From contig CATITW010000215.1 in NCBI GenBank assembly GCA_949547975.1, forward strand, positions 1 to 22,813: a stretch of DNA of 22,813 nt, written 5' to 3'. The notes beneath the pieces are model-generated. The model ran no database searches, was not told the DNA's origin, and saw only the letters and a program-made list of their open reading frames with translations. The position numbers and the translations under genes were made by a program. Below, piece by piece: positions 1 through 7,699 of this stretch (positions within the stretch are counted from its first letter, which is position 1; each line of letters opens with the position of its first letter). The DNA is from Cryomorphaceae bacterium. GTDB taxonomy: Bacteria; Bacteroidota; Bacteroidia; Flavobacteriales; Schleiferiaceae.

Positions 1-1054
1 CCATACGGTCTCGTTCGCTACGTGCTGCAGCCATCGCTTGATAGGCTTCCACAGCCTCGCGCTGTGCTGCTGTAGTTACAGTCGCTACGAGCTCATGCTC
101 AGGCGCTAGGGTGACGAAAGTGGCACCGAAGAGGGTGTCAGGACGTGTGGAGAAGACCTCAATCTGCCCGTCGTGCCCATCGATGTCAAAGGCAATCGTT
201 GCACCTACGGATTTTCCAATCCAGTTGCGCTGCGTTTCTTTCAAAGAGCTACTCCAGTCGATACGTTCCAAACCTTCTAACAGGCGGTCGGCAAATGCGG
301 TGATGCGCATCGACCATTGCATCATTTTCTTCTGAACCACCGGATGTCCACCGCGCTCGCTTAACCCGTCTTTGACTTCATCATTCGCGAGTACGGTACC
401 TAATGCAGGACACCAGTTCACGTTACTCTCACTGCGGTACGCCAGACGGTAGTTCAACAAAACTTCGGATTGGGCTGCGGCGTCCATGGCTTTCCACTGC
501 GCCGGGCTGATCTCGAGCGGTTCGGTTTCAGCAGCGTTCAAACCATCGGTACCGTGCTGCTCGAGGTGAGCGATGAGCGAATGGATGTGCTTGCTCTTGC
601 CTTCAGAATGGTCGTACCACGCATCGAACAATTGGATAAAAATCCATTGCGTCCATTTGTAATACGAAGGGTCTGTCGTTTTAAAAGAGCGCGACCAATC
701 CAGTCCAAATCCGATGCGATCGAGCTGCTCGCGGTAGCGTGCGGTATTGATTTCTGTGGTCTTCTCTGGGTGTTGCCCGGTTTGGATGGCGTACTGCTCT
801 GCAGGCAATCCAAAAGCATCATAGCCCATAGGATGGAGCACGTTAAAGCCTTTTTGACGTTTGTAACGTGCAAAAATATCGGAGGCGATGTACCCCAGAG
901 GGTGTCCTACGTGGAGTCCAGCCCCAGAAGGATAGGGGAACATGTCCAACACGTAAAATTTCGGTTGGTCCTTGTCTTTACTGGCGTTGTAGGTGCCTTT
1001 GTTGGCCCAATTGGCCTGCCATTTCTGGTCGATTTCGCGGTGATTGTACTCCAT
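1..1054 (-). CDS. leuS: Leucyl-tRNA synthetase, N-terminal part (gene runs off the left edge)
   Basis: Class I aminoacyl-tRNA synthetase that charges tRNA-Leu in the cytoplasm. The reverse strand from 1054 stays open to base 1, giving about 351 residues of a protein usually over 900. I see the ATP-binding HVGH motif at residues 48-51 followed by PLGY, the [15 protein letters not shown] stretch, and [11 protein letters not shown] at the start of the CP1 editing domain, all close to family consensus. The KMSKS loop and anticodon-binding domain lie outside the window. The ATG at 1054 opens with [13 protein letters not shown], a normal LeuRS start. It is divergent from ftsX with 69 bases between them. 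A weak TAATTTCG -7-like box lies about 30 bases upstream of the start. Confidence 0.97.
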   Translation of the reverse strand, partial: MEYNHREIDQKWQANWANKGTYNASKDKDQPKFYVLDMFPYPSGAGLHVGHPLGYIASDIFARYKRQKGFNVLHPMGYDAFGLPAEQYAIQTGQHPEKTTEINTARYREQLDRIGFGLDWSRSFKTTDPSYYKWTQWIFIQLFDAWYDHSEGKSKHIHSLIAHLEQHGTDGLNAAETEPLEISPAQWKAMDAAAQSEVLLNYRLAYRSESNVNWCPALGTVLANDEVKDGLSERGGHPVVQKKMMQWSMRITAFADRLLEGLERIDWSSSLKETQRNWIGKSVGATIAFDIDGHDGQIEVFSTRPDTLFGATFVTLAPEHELVATVTTAAQREAVEAYQAMAAARSERDRM

Positions 1055-1123
1055 GTCGTTAAAGAAGTGTTGAACGTTCGCGAAATTAGTGAATGCCGAG
1101 CAGGATTTACTATTTTCGCTCCG

Positions 1124-2002
1124 ATGAGTTCCAAAGAGCAAAAATTTACATCTTCACGCGTTCGTTCCTCGTATGCATCCGTTGTCGTTTCCATGACCTT
1201 GGTCTTGTTTGTACTCGGCGTATTGGGAATCTTGGTCTTTTCGGCCAAGGATCTGAGCCGCACGGTTCGTGAAAATTTCACGTTCACCTTAGTGCTTGAA
1301 GAAGACATTCCTGAGGCAGAATTGCGCACCATGCTCAAATCCCAACAGCTCGCTCCTTATGCCAAACAAGCAACATTGGTGACCAAAGAAGAGGCCGCTG
1401 AAGTATTGAAGGCGGATCTCGGTGAAGACTTTGTGGCCTTTCTAGGATACAATCCTCTGAGTAATACCATCGATGTGAATCTTACGGCGGAGTTTGTGGC
1501 TGAAGGAAATTTAGACGCGCTCCGCGAGGAATTGATCGCTGCGGACTACATCACCGAAGTGCTCTACGACCGAGACCTGGTGACGCTGGTCAACGACAAC
1601 ATTGAGAAAATCACCTACATCCTAGCAGGCGCCGCAGCAGTCTTGTTGCTGGTTGCTTTGGCACTGATCAATTCGAGCATTCGACTGACCATTTACTCGA
1701 AGCGATTCTTACTAAAAACCATGCAACTCGTGGGCGCGACAAGCGGGTTCATCCGTCGTCCTTACCTTATCAACAGCTTAGGCTTGGGCGTGCTCTCCGC
1801 GGCACTCAGCTCCGGGATCTTGTACGGTGCACTCTACGGGTTTGCACAATATTTCCCGGCTTTTGACACTTTGTTTACGGAAGATACTTTCCTAAAAGTG
1901 GTCGGTGTGCTGCTGCTCATGGGCCTTATTGTACCGGGCGTAAGTACGGCTGTTGCGATTCGCCGCTATTTAAAATTGAGAACAAACGAATTATACTATT
2001 AG
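1124..2002 (+). CDS. ftsX: Cell division ABC transporter permease FtsX
   Basis: Inner-membrane partner of the ATPase FtsE. In other bacteria FtsEX activates peptidoglycan hydrolases during division. The 292-residue protein has the FtsX layout: a short cytoplasmic N-terminus, a first membrane segment (about residues 18-40), an extracytoplasmic domain (about 45-165), then three membrane segments, with the permease-like stretch [13 protein letters not shown] after the second. It ends in a short charged tail. The frame is open upstream to 470, but that part lies antisense to leuS, and the family start is the ATG at 1124 (MSSKEQKF). ftsE is not in the window, which is usual in Bacteroidota, where it lies elsewhere. 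It is the first gene of the run with DUF3098, uppP and truB; the next gene starts 2 bases after its stop. Confidence 0.94.
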   Translation: MSSKEQKFTSSRVRSSYASVVVSMTLVLFVLGVLGILVFSAKDLSRTVRENFTFTLVLEEDIPEAELRTMLKSQQLAPYAKQATLVTKEEAAEVLKADLGEDFVAFLGYNPLSNTIDVNLTAEFVAEGNLDALREELIAADYITEVLYDRDLVTLVNDNIEKITYILAGAAAVLLLVALALINSSIRLTIYSKRFLLKTMQLVGATSGFIRRPYLINSLGLGVLSAALSSGILYGALYGFAQYFPAFDTLFTEDTFLKVVGVLLLMGLIVPGVSTAVAIRRYLKLRTNELYY

Positions 2003-2004
2003 AT

Positions 2005-2238
2005 ATGGACAAGAAAGACGTATTTCTATTCGACCGCCGCAAATACGCGGTATTGATCGCCGGATTACTCATGCTCGCATTAGGTTTCGCCTTGATGATG
2101 GGCGGTGGGGCAGAGGACCCGAAAGAATTCAACCCAGAAATCTTCGATGCGCAGCGTATTGGGATTGCACCTTGGTTGCTATTTATCGGCCTCGTGTTGC
2201 CTATCGTAGCGATCATGCTGCCTAAAAAAGACGCCTAA
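2005..2238 (+). CDS. DUF3098 family small membrane protein
   Basis: A 77-residue protein with two predicted membrane segments (about residues 14-33 and 53-72) joined by a loop holding MMGGGAEDPKEFNPEIFD and QRIGIAP. That pattern (GGG.EDP..FNPEIF) is the hallmark of DUF3098, a Bacteroidota family of unknown function. It starts 2 bases after ftsX and is followed by uppP, the arrangement I know from flavobacteria. A role linked to FtsX or envelope growth is an inference from neighbours only. The basic KKDVFLFDRRKY N-terminus suggests a cytoplasmic N-in orientation. Confidence 0.9.
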   Translation: MDKKDVFLFDRRKYAVLIAGLLMLALGFALMMGGGAEDPKEFNPEIFDAQRIGIAPWLLFIGLVLPIVAIMLPKKDA

Positions 2239-2264
2239 CCCAACCCCCACTTTAGTACCAAGCC

Positions 2265-3068
2265 ATGACGCCTATTCAAGCACTGATCCTGGGGCTTATC
2301 CAGGGATTGACCGAATTTTTACCCGTAAGTTCTTCGGGACACCTCGAGATTGGAAAAGCACTGTTCGGCTTGGATCTATCGGGCAGCGAATCGCTCACTT
2401 TTGATGTGGTCGTACATGCGGGAACGGCGTTGAGTACGATCGTGGTCTTTCGTAAAGAGATCGGCCAAATCATTTCAGGCCTGCTCAAATTCAAATGGAA
2501 CGACGAGACAAAATTTGCGCTCTACATTCTACTTTCCATGGTCCCGGCAGGGGTGATCGGACTTGCGTTCGAGGAAGAAATCTCTAGCCTCTTCGAGGGC
2601 CAATTACTGCTGATAGGAGCCACTCTCACCATCACTGGGCTCTTGCTCTTTTTAGCCGATCGTGCAAAAACTACAGGCAAACCTGTGGGCGCGCTCGAAG
2701 CATTCATCATCGGACTTTCTCAAGCCATCGCTATTTTGCCCGGTATTTCGCGCAGCGGTACCACCATTTCCACCTCCGTCTTGCTCGGTATCGACCGCGC
2801 GAAAGCCGCTCGATTCTCATTCCTGATGGTCTTGCCGATCATCTTAGGAAAAGCACTGCTCGACGCGAAGGACATTGTCGCCGGCGAAGCGATGGGCGCT
2901 GAAGTCAGCACATTTGCTTTACTTCTCGGCCTGCTCGCTGCATTCGTCAGCGGTATTGTCGCCTGCAACTGGATGATCGCACTGGTCAAACGCGCCAAGC
3001 TCAAATATTTCTCCTACTACTGTTTCGCCGTAGCGGTGTTGATCATCGGTAGCCAATTGTTCTTTTAG
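2265..3068 (+). CDS. uppP: Undecaprenyl-diphosphate phosphatase UppP (BacA)
   Basis: Integral membrane enzyme that removes one phosphate from undecaprenyl pyrophosphate, returning the lipid carrier to peptidoglycan and surface glycan synthesis; overproduction gives bacitracin resistance in other species. The 267-residue length is normal. The two signature regions are present: TEFLPVSSSGH near residues 16-26 and PGISRSGTT near residues 159-167, holding the catalytic Glu/Ser/Arg set of the family. The rest is strongly hydrophobic with about eight membrane segments. It sits 26 bases after the DUF3098 gene and 14 bases before truB, so it is probably cotranscribed with both. Confidence 0.97.
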   Translation: MTPIQALILGLIQGLTEFLPVSSSGHLEIGKALFGLDLSGSESLTFDVVVHAGTALSTIVVFRKEIGQIISGLLKFKWNDETKFALYILLSMVPAGVIGLAFEEEISSLFEGQLLLIGATLTITGLLLFLADRAKTTGKPVGALEAFIIGLSQAIAILPGISRSGTTISTSVLLGIDRAKAARFSFLMVLPIILGKALLDAKDIVAGEAMGAEVSTFALLLGLLAAFVSGIVACNWMIALVKRAKLKYFSYYCFAVAVLIIGSQLFF

Positions 3069-3082
3069 CACCCCCAACTGTA

Positions 3083-3790
3083 GTGACCTCCGAAGACATT
3101 ATTGCGGGCCAAGTCCTGCTTGTGGATAAACCCCTGACCTGGACCAGCTTTCAAGCGGTGGCGAAAATTCGCTACACGTTGCAAAAAGAATTGGGTTTGA
3201 AAAAACTCAAGGTCGGTCACGCAGGAACTCTAGATCCCTTAGCAACGGGTTTGCTCATCATTTGTGTGGGCAAGAAAACCAAAGAAATCAGCTCCTTCAT
3301 GGGGCAATCCAAGGAATATGTCGCTCAGATAAAATTTGGCGGTACCACGCCTTCCTACGATCTGGAGTCAGCGATTGACGCGACCTATGAAACCGCGCAC
3401 ATCACCCGTGAATTGATCGAAGAAAAGCTCCGGGATTTCAAAGGCGACATCCAGCAATACCCACCCATATTCTCTGCCTTGAAACAAGGCGGCGTGCGGG
3501 TTTATGAAAAAGCCCGCGCTGGGGAAGAGGTCATCATGGAACCTCGCAGCATTCATATCGCCGAGCTAGAAATCGTAGCGTTTGAAGGCGAGATGCTCGA
3601 ACTGCGCGTGTTGTGCGGAAAAGGCACCTACATCCGCTCTCTTGCGCACGATCTAGGCAAGGCACTAGGCAGTGGTGCCCATTTAGCGGGGTTGCGCCGA
3701 ACTAAAATTGGCGACTACGCGGCCGAAGGGGCGAAAACTCCGGAACAATGGTCCCAGCATTTTATCGATGTACTAAAAAAGGACGCCTAA
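3083..3790 (+). CDS. truB: tRNA pseudouridine(55) synthase TruB
   Basis: Makes pseudouridine 55 in the T-loop of tRNAs. The 235-residue protein carries VGHAGTLDPLATG with catalytic Asp51, the LLVDKPLTWTS opening, and CGKGTYIRSLAHDLG near residues 178-192, all classical TruB motifs. The start is GTG at 3083, because no in-frame ATG lies between the uppP stop and the conserved N-terminus. It lacks a long PUA-like C-terminal extension, in keeping with the short TruB forms. The last codons and stop form the left half of a terminator hairpin, so transcription of the ftsX-truB run ends here. The gene converges on the minus-strand membrane protein gene ending at 3840. Confidence 0.97.
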   Translation: MTSEDIIAGQVLLVDKPLTWTSFQAVAKIRYTLQKELGLKKLKVGHAGTLDPLATGLLIICVGKKTKEISSFMGQSKEYVAQIKFGGTTPSYDLESAIDATYETAHITRELIEEKLRDFKGDIQQYPPIFSALKQGGVRVYEKARAGEEVIMEPRSIHIAELEIVAFEGEMLELRVLCGKGTYIRSLAHDLGKALGSGAHLAGLRRTKIGDYAAEGAKTPEQWSQHFIDVLKKDA

Positions 3791-3809
3791 TTCCTTAAGC
3801 GCCCTTTTT
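3776..3809. terminator. Intrinsic terminator overlapping the truB stop, probably bidirectional
   Basis: Left arm AAAAAGGACGC (3776-3786) pairs with right arm GCGCCCTTTTT (3799-3809) with a single mismatch around a 12-base loop. The A-tract on one side and T-tract on the other make it usable from both strands. That suits the convergent genes truB (stop 3788-3790) and the minus-strand gene ending at 3840. The left arm encodes the last truB residues. Confidence 0.8.
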
Positions 3810-3839
3810 GATGTGTTATGCAGTCAGATACCCCCGTGT

Positions 3840-4562
3840 TTAGTCGAGGTATTTGCTTTTCCACAGATTTGCGTTAAAGTTCTTCATGCGAGAGAATCCG
3901 TACAGGGCGGTCATTGCGCCAGTGGAGAAAATCATCCAGAAGAAGAAAATCACGCGAATGTGCAATATGGTGCCGGTGTCTTTCGGACCGCGCATCAGCG
4001 ATTCAGGGAAGAGTAGGGCAACTGCCGCACAGAAAATAAATACCGTACGTAGCAGCGACTCAAAATCTCTAAATGGATATACGAGCGCCTTTCTTAACGG
4101 ATGTAAGTCATTTCCCCACTGTGCTAAAAGGTAGTAATAGCCGCCGCCCATCGGTACCATCAGCAATGGATCCTTGTCCTTTTCTGCAAGTTTGAACATA
4201 GGTGCCGGTGCAATCATTTTGAACCCTTTGATTTCACGTCCTTGGGCTTGTTCAAAGGCTTCGATCGCCTCGATCGCTTCTACAGGGAACGGCGCTTTGA
4301 AGAGCGACGAATCTAGGAAACGTAAGCGGTAGTCGATGCACAATTTCTCGATGTCGCTAATGTGGTAGATACGCTCGGTATCTAAGGCGTCAAAGTGCAG
4401 GGTTTCTTCTGCACCGGTGGAGGCGAAGAGGTTGTGTAAGATGCGCTCGCCTTCGGACTTCTGGTCCAAGAGCTGTTGGAACCCTTCGAGCAGGTTATTG
4501 CGGTAAGAGTCGGCACTTTTTGAGCGGATGGCGGTAAGTTCTGTACGTAAATTAACTCCCAT
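3840..4562 (-). CDS. Conserved membrane protein of unknown function (two C-terminal membrane segments)
   Basis: A 240-residue protein I cannot name. The first 165 residues look soluble and include IYHISDIEKLCIDYRLRF, LFKAPFP, GFKMIAPAPMFKLAEKD and GGGYYYLLAQWGNDLHPLRK, a pattern I recall from uncharacterised Bacteroidota proteins. The C-terminal part has two hydrophobic segments (about residues 172-190 and 200-224) and ends in the basic tail NANLWKSKYLD. There is no signal peptide, so the large domain is probably cytoplasmic and anchored at its C-terminus. The gene is alone on the minus strand between truB and queA and shares the truB terminator. The ATG at 4562 gives MGVNLRTELTAIR. Confidence 0.8.
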   Translation of the reverse strand: MGVNLRTELTAIRSKSADSYRNNLLEGFQQLLDQKSEGERILHNLFASTGAEETLHFDALDTERIYHISDIEKLCIDYRLRFLDSSLFKAPFPVEAIEAIEAFEQAQGREIKGFKMIAPAPMFKLAEKDKDPLLMVPMGGGYYYLLAQWGNDLHPLRKALVYPFRDFESLLRTVFIFCAAVALLFPESLMRGPKDTGTILHIRVIFFFWMIFSTGAMTALYGFSRMKNFNANLWKSKYLD

Positions 4563-4639
4563 AGGGCGAGGTGTTTATAAGGTAAGAATCTTTAAAGTCG
4601 ACAGCACTTGAGATGCTATGTCATGACAACAAAGTTCGA

Positions 4640-4678
4640 AAGTTTATTGTTCAAAGTCAATTGGTCTTTAATAAACTT
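4640..4678. promoter_or_regulatory. Inverted repeat overlapping the queA -33 box (possible operator)
   Basis: AAGTTTATT at 4640-4648 is matched exactly by its reverse complement AATAAACTT at 4670-4678, with 21 bases between. The right arm runs into the TTG (4677-4679) of the probable queA promoter. The spacing, about two DNA turns between half-site starts, would suit a dimeric repressor or activator. The regulator is unknown. Confidence 0.35.
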
Positions 4679-4708
4679 GACAAAGGGGGTGCTGAAATCG
4701 TACCTTTG
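4677..4708 (+). promoter_or_regulatory. Probable queA promoter of Bacteroidota type
   Basis: TTG at 4677-4679 and TACCTTTG at 4701-4708, 21 bases apart, match the Bacteroidota -33/-7 consensus (TTG, then TAnnTTTG). Transcription would begin near 4712, giving a leader of about 30 bases before the queA ATG at 4744. A second short inverted repeat, GCTTAC (4708-4713) and GTAAGC (4737-4742), brackets the leader. Confidence 0.72.
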
Positions 4709-4743
4709 CTTACTAATTTTAAACATTTCAAAGCCCGTAAGCT

Positions 4744-5799
4744 ATGAAAATGAAACTCTCCCACTTCGACTACGAGCTCCCGAAGGAACTCATAGCGCAA
4801 GAGCCGACCTTACACCGCGACGACAGCCGTTTGATGGTAGTTCACAAGGATACCGGCGAAATTGAACACAAACACTTTCACCAGGTGATCGACTATTTCG
4901 ACGACGGTGATGTGATGGTGTTGAACAACACGAAAGTCTTTCCTGCCCGCATGTGGGGGAACAAAGAGAAAACAGGTGCGCGCATCGAGGTATTCCTTCT
5001 TCGCGAACTAAATTCTGAAAGCCGCCTTTGGGATGTGCTTGTGGACCCTGCTCGTAAAATCAGAATTGGAAACAAACTCTACTTCGGAGACGATGATTCT
5101 CTAGTGGCAGAGGTGATCGACAATACGACCTCTCGAGGACGTACATTGCGCTTCTTGTTCGACGGTTCGTACGAAGAATTCCGAGCGAAACTCACTGAGA
5201 TGGGCGAGACTCCACTTCCAAAATACATTGATCGCGAGCCGACAAGCGAAGACGCCGAGCGTTACCAAACTATTTTTGCTAAAGTAGAAGGTGCAGTTGC
5301 CGCTCCAGTAGCTGGATTGCACTTCTCGAAGCATTTGATGAAACGTTTGGAAATCAAAGGAGTACACTTGCCGGAATTGACCCACCACGTCGGTTTAGGA
5401 ACGTTCCGTCCGGTAGAAGTCGAAGATTTGAGCAAGCATAAAATGGACAGTGAGCAGTTCTTCTTGGAGCAGCCGTGTGCCGATGTTGTGAATGAAGCTT
5501 TATTAAACAAGCGTCGCGTTTGTGCGGTAGGTACCACTACGGTTCGTACGCTCGAGAGCTCGCTCACCACTGGTGGCCGCGTCACTGCGACGGAAGGTTG
5601 GACGAACAAGTTTATCTTCCCTCCGTACCAAGTGAAAGTACCAGATTCCATGATCACCAACTTCCACCCTCCAGGTTCAACGTTGCTCATGATGAACAGT
5701 GCAATGCTCGGTCACGATCTAGCGATGCATACGATTCAGGAAGCGATCAAAGAGAAATACCGTTTCTTAGCCTTCGGTGATGCAATGTTGATCATCTAA
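4744..5799 (+). CDS. queA: S-adenosylmethionine:tRNA ribosyltransferase-isomerase QueA
   Basis: Transfers the ribosyl moiety of S-adenosylmethionine to preQ1 in tRNA position 34, giving epoxyqueuosine. At 351 residues it is of normal length. Seen motifs are [14 protein letters not shown] at the N-terminus, [47 protein letters not shown] and FLAFGDAML at the C-terminus. The ATG at 4744 is followed by a second Met two codons on; either could be used. In flavobacteria queA commonly lies in the same cluster as truB and uppP; here an inverted membrane-protein gene separates it from truB, and it has its own promoter and terminator. Confidence 0.97.
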   Translation: MKMKLSHFDYELPKELIAQEPTLHRDDSRLMVVHKDTGEIEHKHFHQVIDYFDDGDVMVLNNTKVFPARMWGNKEKTGARIEVFLLRELNSESRLWDVLVDPARKIRIGNKLYFGDDDSLVAEVIDNTTSRGRTLRFLFDGSYEEFRAKLTEMGETPLPKYIDREPTSEDAERYQTIFAKVEGAVAAPVAGLHFSKHLMKRLEIKGVHLPELTHHVGLGTFRPVEVEDLSKHKMDSEQFFLEQPCADVVNEALLNKRRVCAVGTTTVRTLESSLTTGGRVTATEGWTNKFIFPPYQVKVPDSMITNFHPPGSTLLMMNSAMLGHDLAMHTIQEAIKEKYRFLAFGDAMLII

Positions 5800-5831
5800 G
5801 CGGTTTTAAAAAAGAACACTCGAAACAAAAG

Positions 5832-5868
5832 CCCCGTTGTTTGTACTTGCAAGCGACGGGGTTTTTTT
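5832..5868. terminator. Intrinsic terminator of queA, probably shared with the facing glycosyltransferase gene
   Basis: CCCCGTTG (5832-5839) pairs with CGACGGGG (5854-5861), one G-T wobble, loop of 14 bases, followed by seven T (5862-5868). An A-rich stretch on the left (about 5825-5830) would act as the U-tract for the minus-strand gene ending at 5891. Confidence 0.85.
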
Positions 5869-5890
5869 ATGTCCAAAACCGGGACTGCGA

Positions 5891-6991
5891 TTACAGCATC
5901 CGCTCAAAGGCCTGAATATACTGCTCGGCAATCTGCTCCCACCTGAAGTGTTCTTTCATCCGCTGCTGCGCCATCTCCCCCTGCTTCTTGGCCAATTCTT
6001 TCTTCGGACTCAAGCCCAGCTGCGTGGTCAATTCCTCTTCACTGTTCCATAAACCGCCCAAGCCTCCCAACACACTTGCGTTGAACGGATTGCCGTGCGC
6101 TAACACAAAACAACCGCATCCAAGCGCCTCTAAAAGTGCAGGATTTGTGCCCCCGGCGCTGTGCCCGTGAACGTAGAATTTACAGTGACTGCGTAGCGCA
6201 TTCAACACCGTTTTGTCGTACAACGTGCCCGGAAAATGAATGTGATCTACCGAACTGTACGAATCCTTCAGCAGCTTTCCATAGGCGGTAGAATAATCAC
6301 CCACCGCGACCAATTCTGCTCCGCTGTTTTTCGCCGCTTCTAAAATTTCATGAACGTGATTGTCCTTTTGCACCCTTCCGATGTGCAGTGCATAGGTTCC
6401 CGGAACCAGTTCCATTTCCTGTTCCTTGCTCCAAGCCTCGAGCACCTCGAGCTGTGCCTCGGACCGTTCGACAACCTCGGTACCATAGGCAATGGTCACC
6501 GTGGGTTGCTCGTATTTCTTCAAATAGGTAGCAATCTCCGGGTTGTCAGCAATTAAAAGTTTTGAACGTTTGGCAGCGCGTTTTTCCGACCAGCGCAGAA
6601 ATGCAGCTAGCGGTCCGCTGTATTTGGCTCTTTGGTGCTCCAAACCGTCCATGTTGGTCACCGTTTTTTCCACGGGCCACAAAAAAGACCAAATACCAGA
6701 AGTGGTATAGCCCAATTGCAAAATCACATCAAAATGCTCCTTTTGAGCATCCCTCAAGCAGAGCAAATCATAAATGAATTGACCCGCGAGACCAAGCGTG
6801 CCCTCGGGATTGAAAATGTACCGCAGCTCAACGCCCTTGTAGTTTTCCATGCGCTCCGGATGATCGCTCGTAGTGTAGACCACCACCTGGTGACCGGCCG
6901 CAACCCACATGGGGCAAACCTGTGCTGCCATTTCTTCGAAGCCGCCATAGCGGTTGGGAATGCCACGTGAACCAAGTACTGCTATTTTCAT
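5891..6991 (-). CDS. DUF1972-type glycosyltransferase (GT4-like fold)
   Basis: A 366-residue cytoplasmic glycosyltransferase of the kind that adds a sugar, often rhamnose, during surface polysaccharide assembly. The N-terminus has GSRGIPNRYGGFEEMA at residues 7-22, the hallmark of the DUF1972 domain (about 1-165), with TNMDGLEHQRAKY further on. The C-terminal half (about 200-360) has the GT-B pattern GTYALHIGRVQKDN, FPGTLYDKTVLNALRSH and GGTNPALLEALGCG, including the Glu expected to bind the nucleotide sugar. Substrate cannot be read from the sequence. It is divergent from radC and the glycan-modification genes behind it, and it could act in the same pathway. The ATG at 6991 is right for the family. 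Confidence 0.9.
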   Translation of the reverse strand: MKIAVLGSRGIPNRYGGFEEMAAQVCPMWVAAGHQVVVYTTSDHPERMENYKGVELRYIFNPEGTLGLAGQFIYDLLCLRDAQKEHFDVILQLGYTTSGIWSFLWPVEKTVTNMDGLEHQRAKYSGPLAAFLRWSEKRAAKRSKLLIADNPEIATYLKKYEQPTVTIAYGTEVVERSEAQLEVLEAWSKEQEMELVPGTYALHIGRVQKDNHVHEILEAAKNSGAELVAVGDYSTAYGKLLKDSYSSVDHIHFPGTLYDKTVLNALRSHCKFYVHGHSAGGTNPALLEALGCGCFVLAHGNPFNASVLGGLGGLWNSEEELTTQLGLSPKKELAKKQGEMAQQRMKEHFRWEQIAEQYIQAFERML

Positions 6992-6996
6992 GGTCC

Positions 6997-7004
6997 TAAA
7001 GGTA
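6997..7004 (-). promoter_or_regulatory. Possible -7 box for the glycosyltransferase gene
   Basis: On the minus strand TACCTTTA (one mismatch to TAnnTTTG) ends 5 bases before the start codon at 6991. If used, the mRNA would be leaderless or nearly so. No clear TTG lies at the right distance upstream, so this is tentative. Confidence 0.3.
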
Positions 7005-7066
7005 GGATATTAATTGGCCACGACGGAACTTAAGTAGGATACCCCTAACCTTAAATACCCCGCCTT

Positions 7067-7699
7067 ATGAATCAAAATTTTACGGACCAGCAAGGTCCTT
7101 GGTCCCCAGAAAAACTGATGAGTTTCGTTTTGAACGGTGCCTCGCGCTACCAAAGTGTGGACGAGCTCGCCCAGCGCTTGAACAGTCATTTCATCTCCAT
7201 GGAACACCTCGTGCAAGCCGATGAAGCGGCGCTGAAAAGCATCAAAGGCATCGGCCCGGTGAAGGCCAGACAAATCCTTGCGATGCTCGAGTTGCACAAG
7301 CTGTGGAACACCCCCAAAAACATGCCGAGCGCCATCAAAAAATCCAGCGATGCCGTACCCTTTTTCGACAACCTACGTTATCTCTCTCATGAAGAATTCC
7401 ATGTGCTGTACCTGAACCGCGCGCACGTTCCGATCAGTTGTTTGGATTTGTTCCGTGGGGGTATAACAGGCACGGTAACGGATGTGCGGATCGTCCTAAA
7501 ACGTGCGATTGAACTGGGTGCTACCGCCATGATCGTAGCACACAACCACCCCTCGGGCGCGCTCAAGCCCAGCGAAAATGACAAAAGGATGACCAGAAAA
7601 TTAGTCGATGCCGCACAAACCCTCGATCTAAACCTCTTAGACCACCTGATTGTGACGCGTAGTGGCTACTTTAGCTTTTCGGATCAAGGATTGATGTAA
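7067..7699 (+). CDS. radC: RadC family JAMM/MPN+ protein, short N-terminus
   Basis: RadC-like protein of 210 residues; the molecular role of the family is unsettled despite the old DNA-repair name. A helix-hairpin-helix (LKSIKGIGPVKARQIL, about residues 62-77) precedes the MPN+ domain. The metal site reads HNH at 159-161 with PSG and Asp172, plus an upstream acidic residue in SHEEFHVLYLNRA. The usual N-terminal stretch, in which an arginine-rich motif precedes LSDAELLA, is missing. An in-frame stop at 7052-7054 rules out an upstream start, so the short form is real. Its stop is immediately followed by the ATG of a glycan-cluster gene (TAAATG), so it heads a long operon that otherwise has little to do with DNA. 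Confidence 0.92.
   Translation: MNQNFTDQQGPWSPEKLMSFVLNGASRYQSVDELAQRLNSHFISMEHLVQADEAALKSIKGIGPVKARQILAMLELHKLWNTPKNMPSAIKKSSDAVPFFDNLRYLSHEEFHVLYLNRAHVPISCLDLFRGGITGTVTDVRIVLKRAIELGATAMIVAHNHPSGALKPSENDKRMTRKLVDAAQTLDLNLLDHLIVTRSGYFSFSDQGLM

Noticed and set aside
470..1123. Upstream extension of the ftsX frame by more than 200 codons
   Set aside because: It lies wholly antisense to conserved leuS sequence or in the intergenic gap, has no FtsX-like sequence, and the family start is the ATG at 1124.
4708..4742. preQ1 riboswitch before queA
   Set aside because: The leader is only about 30 bases, the left arm lies at or before the predicted transcription start, and the class I core and A-rich tail are not present.
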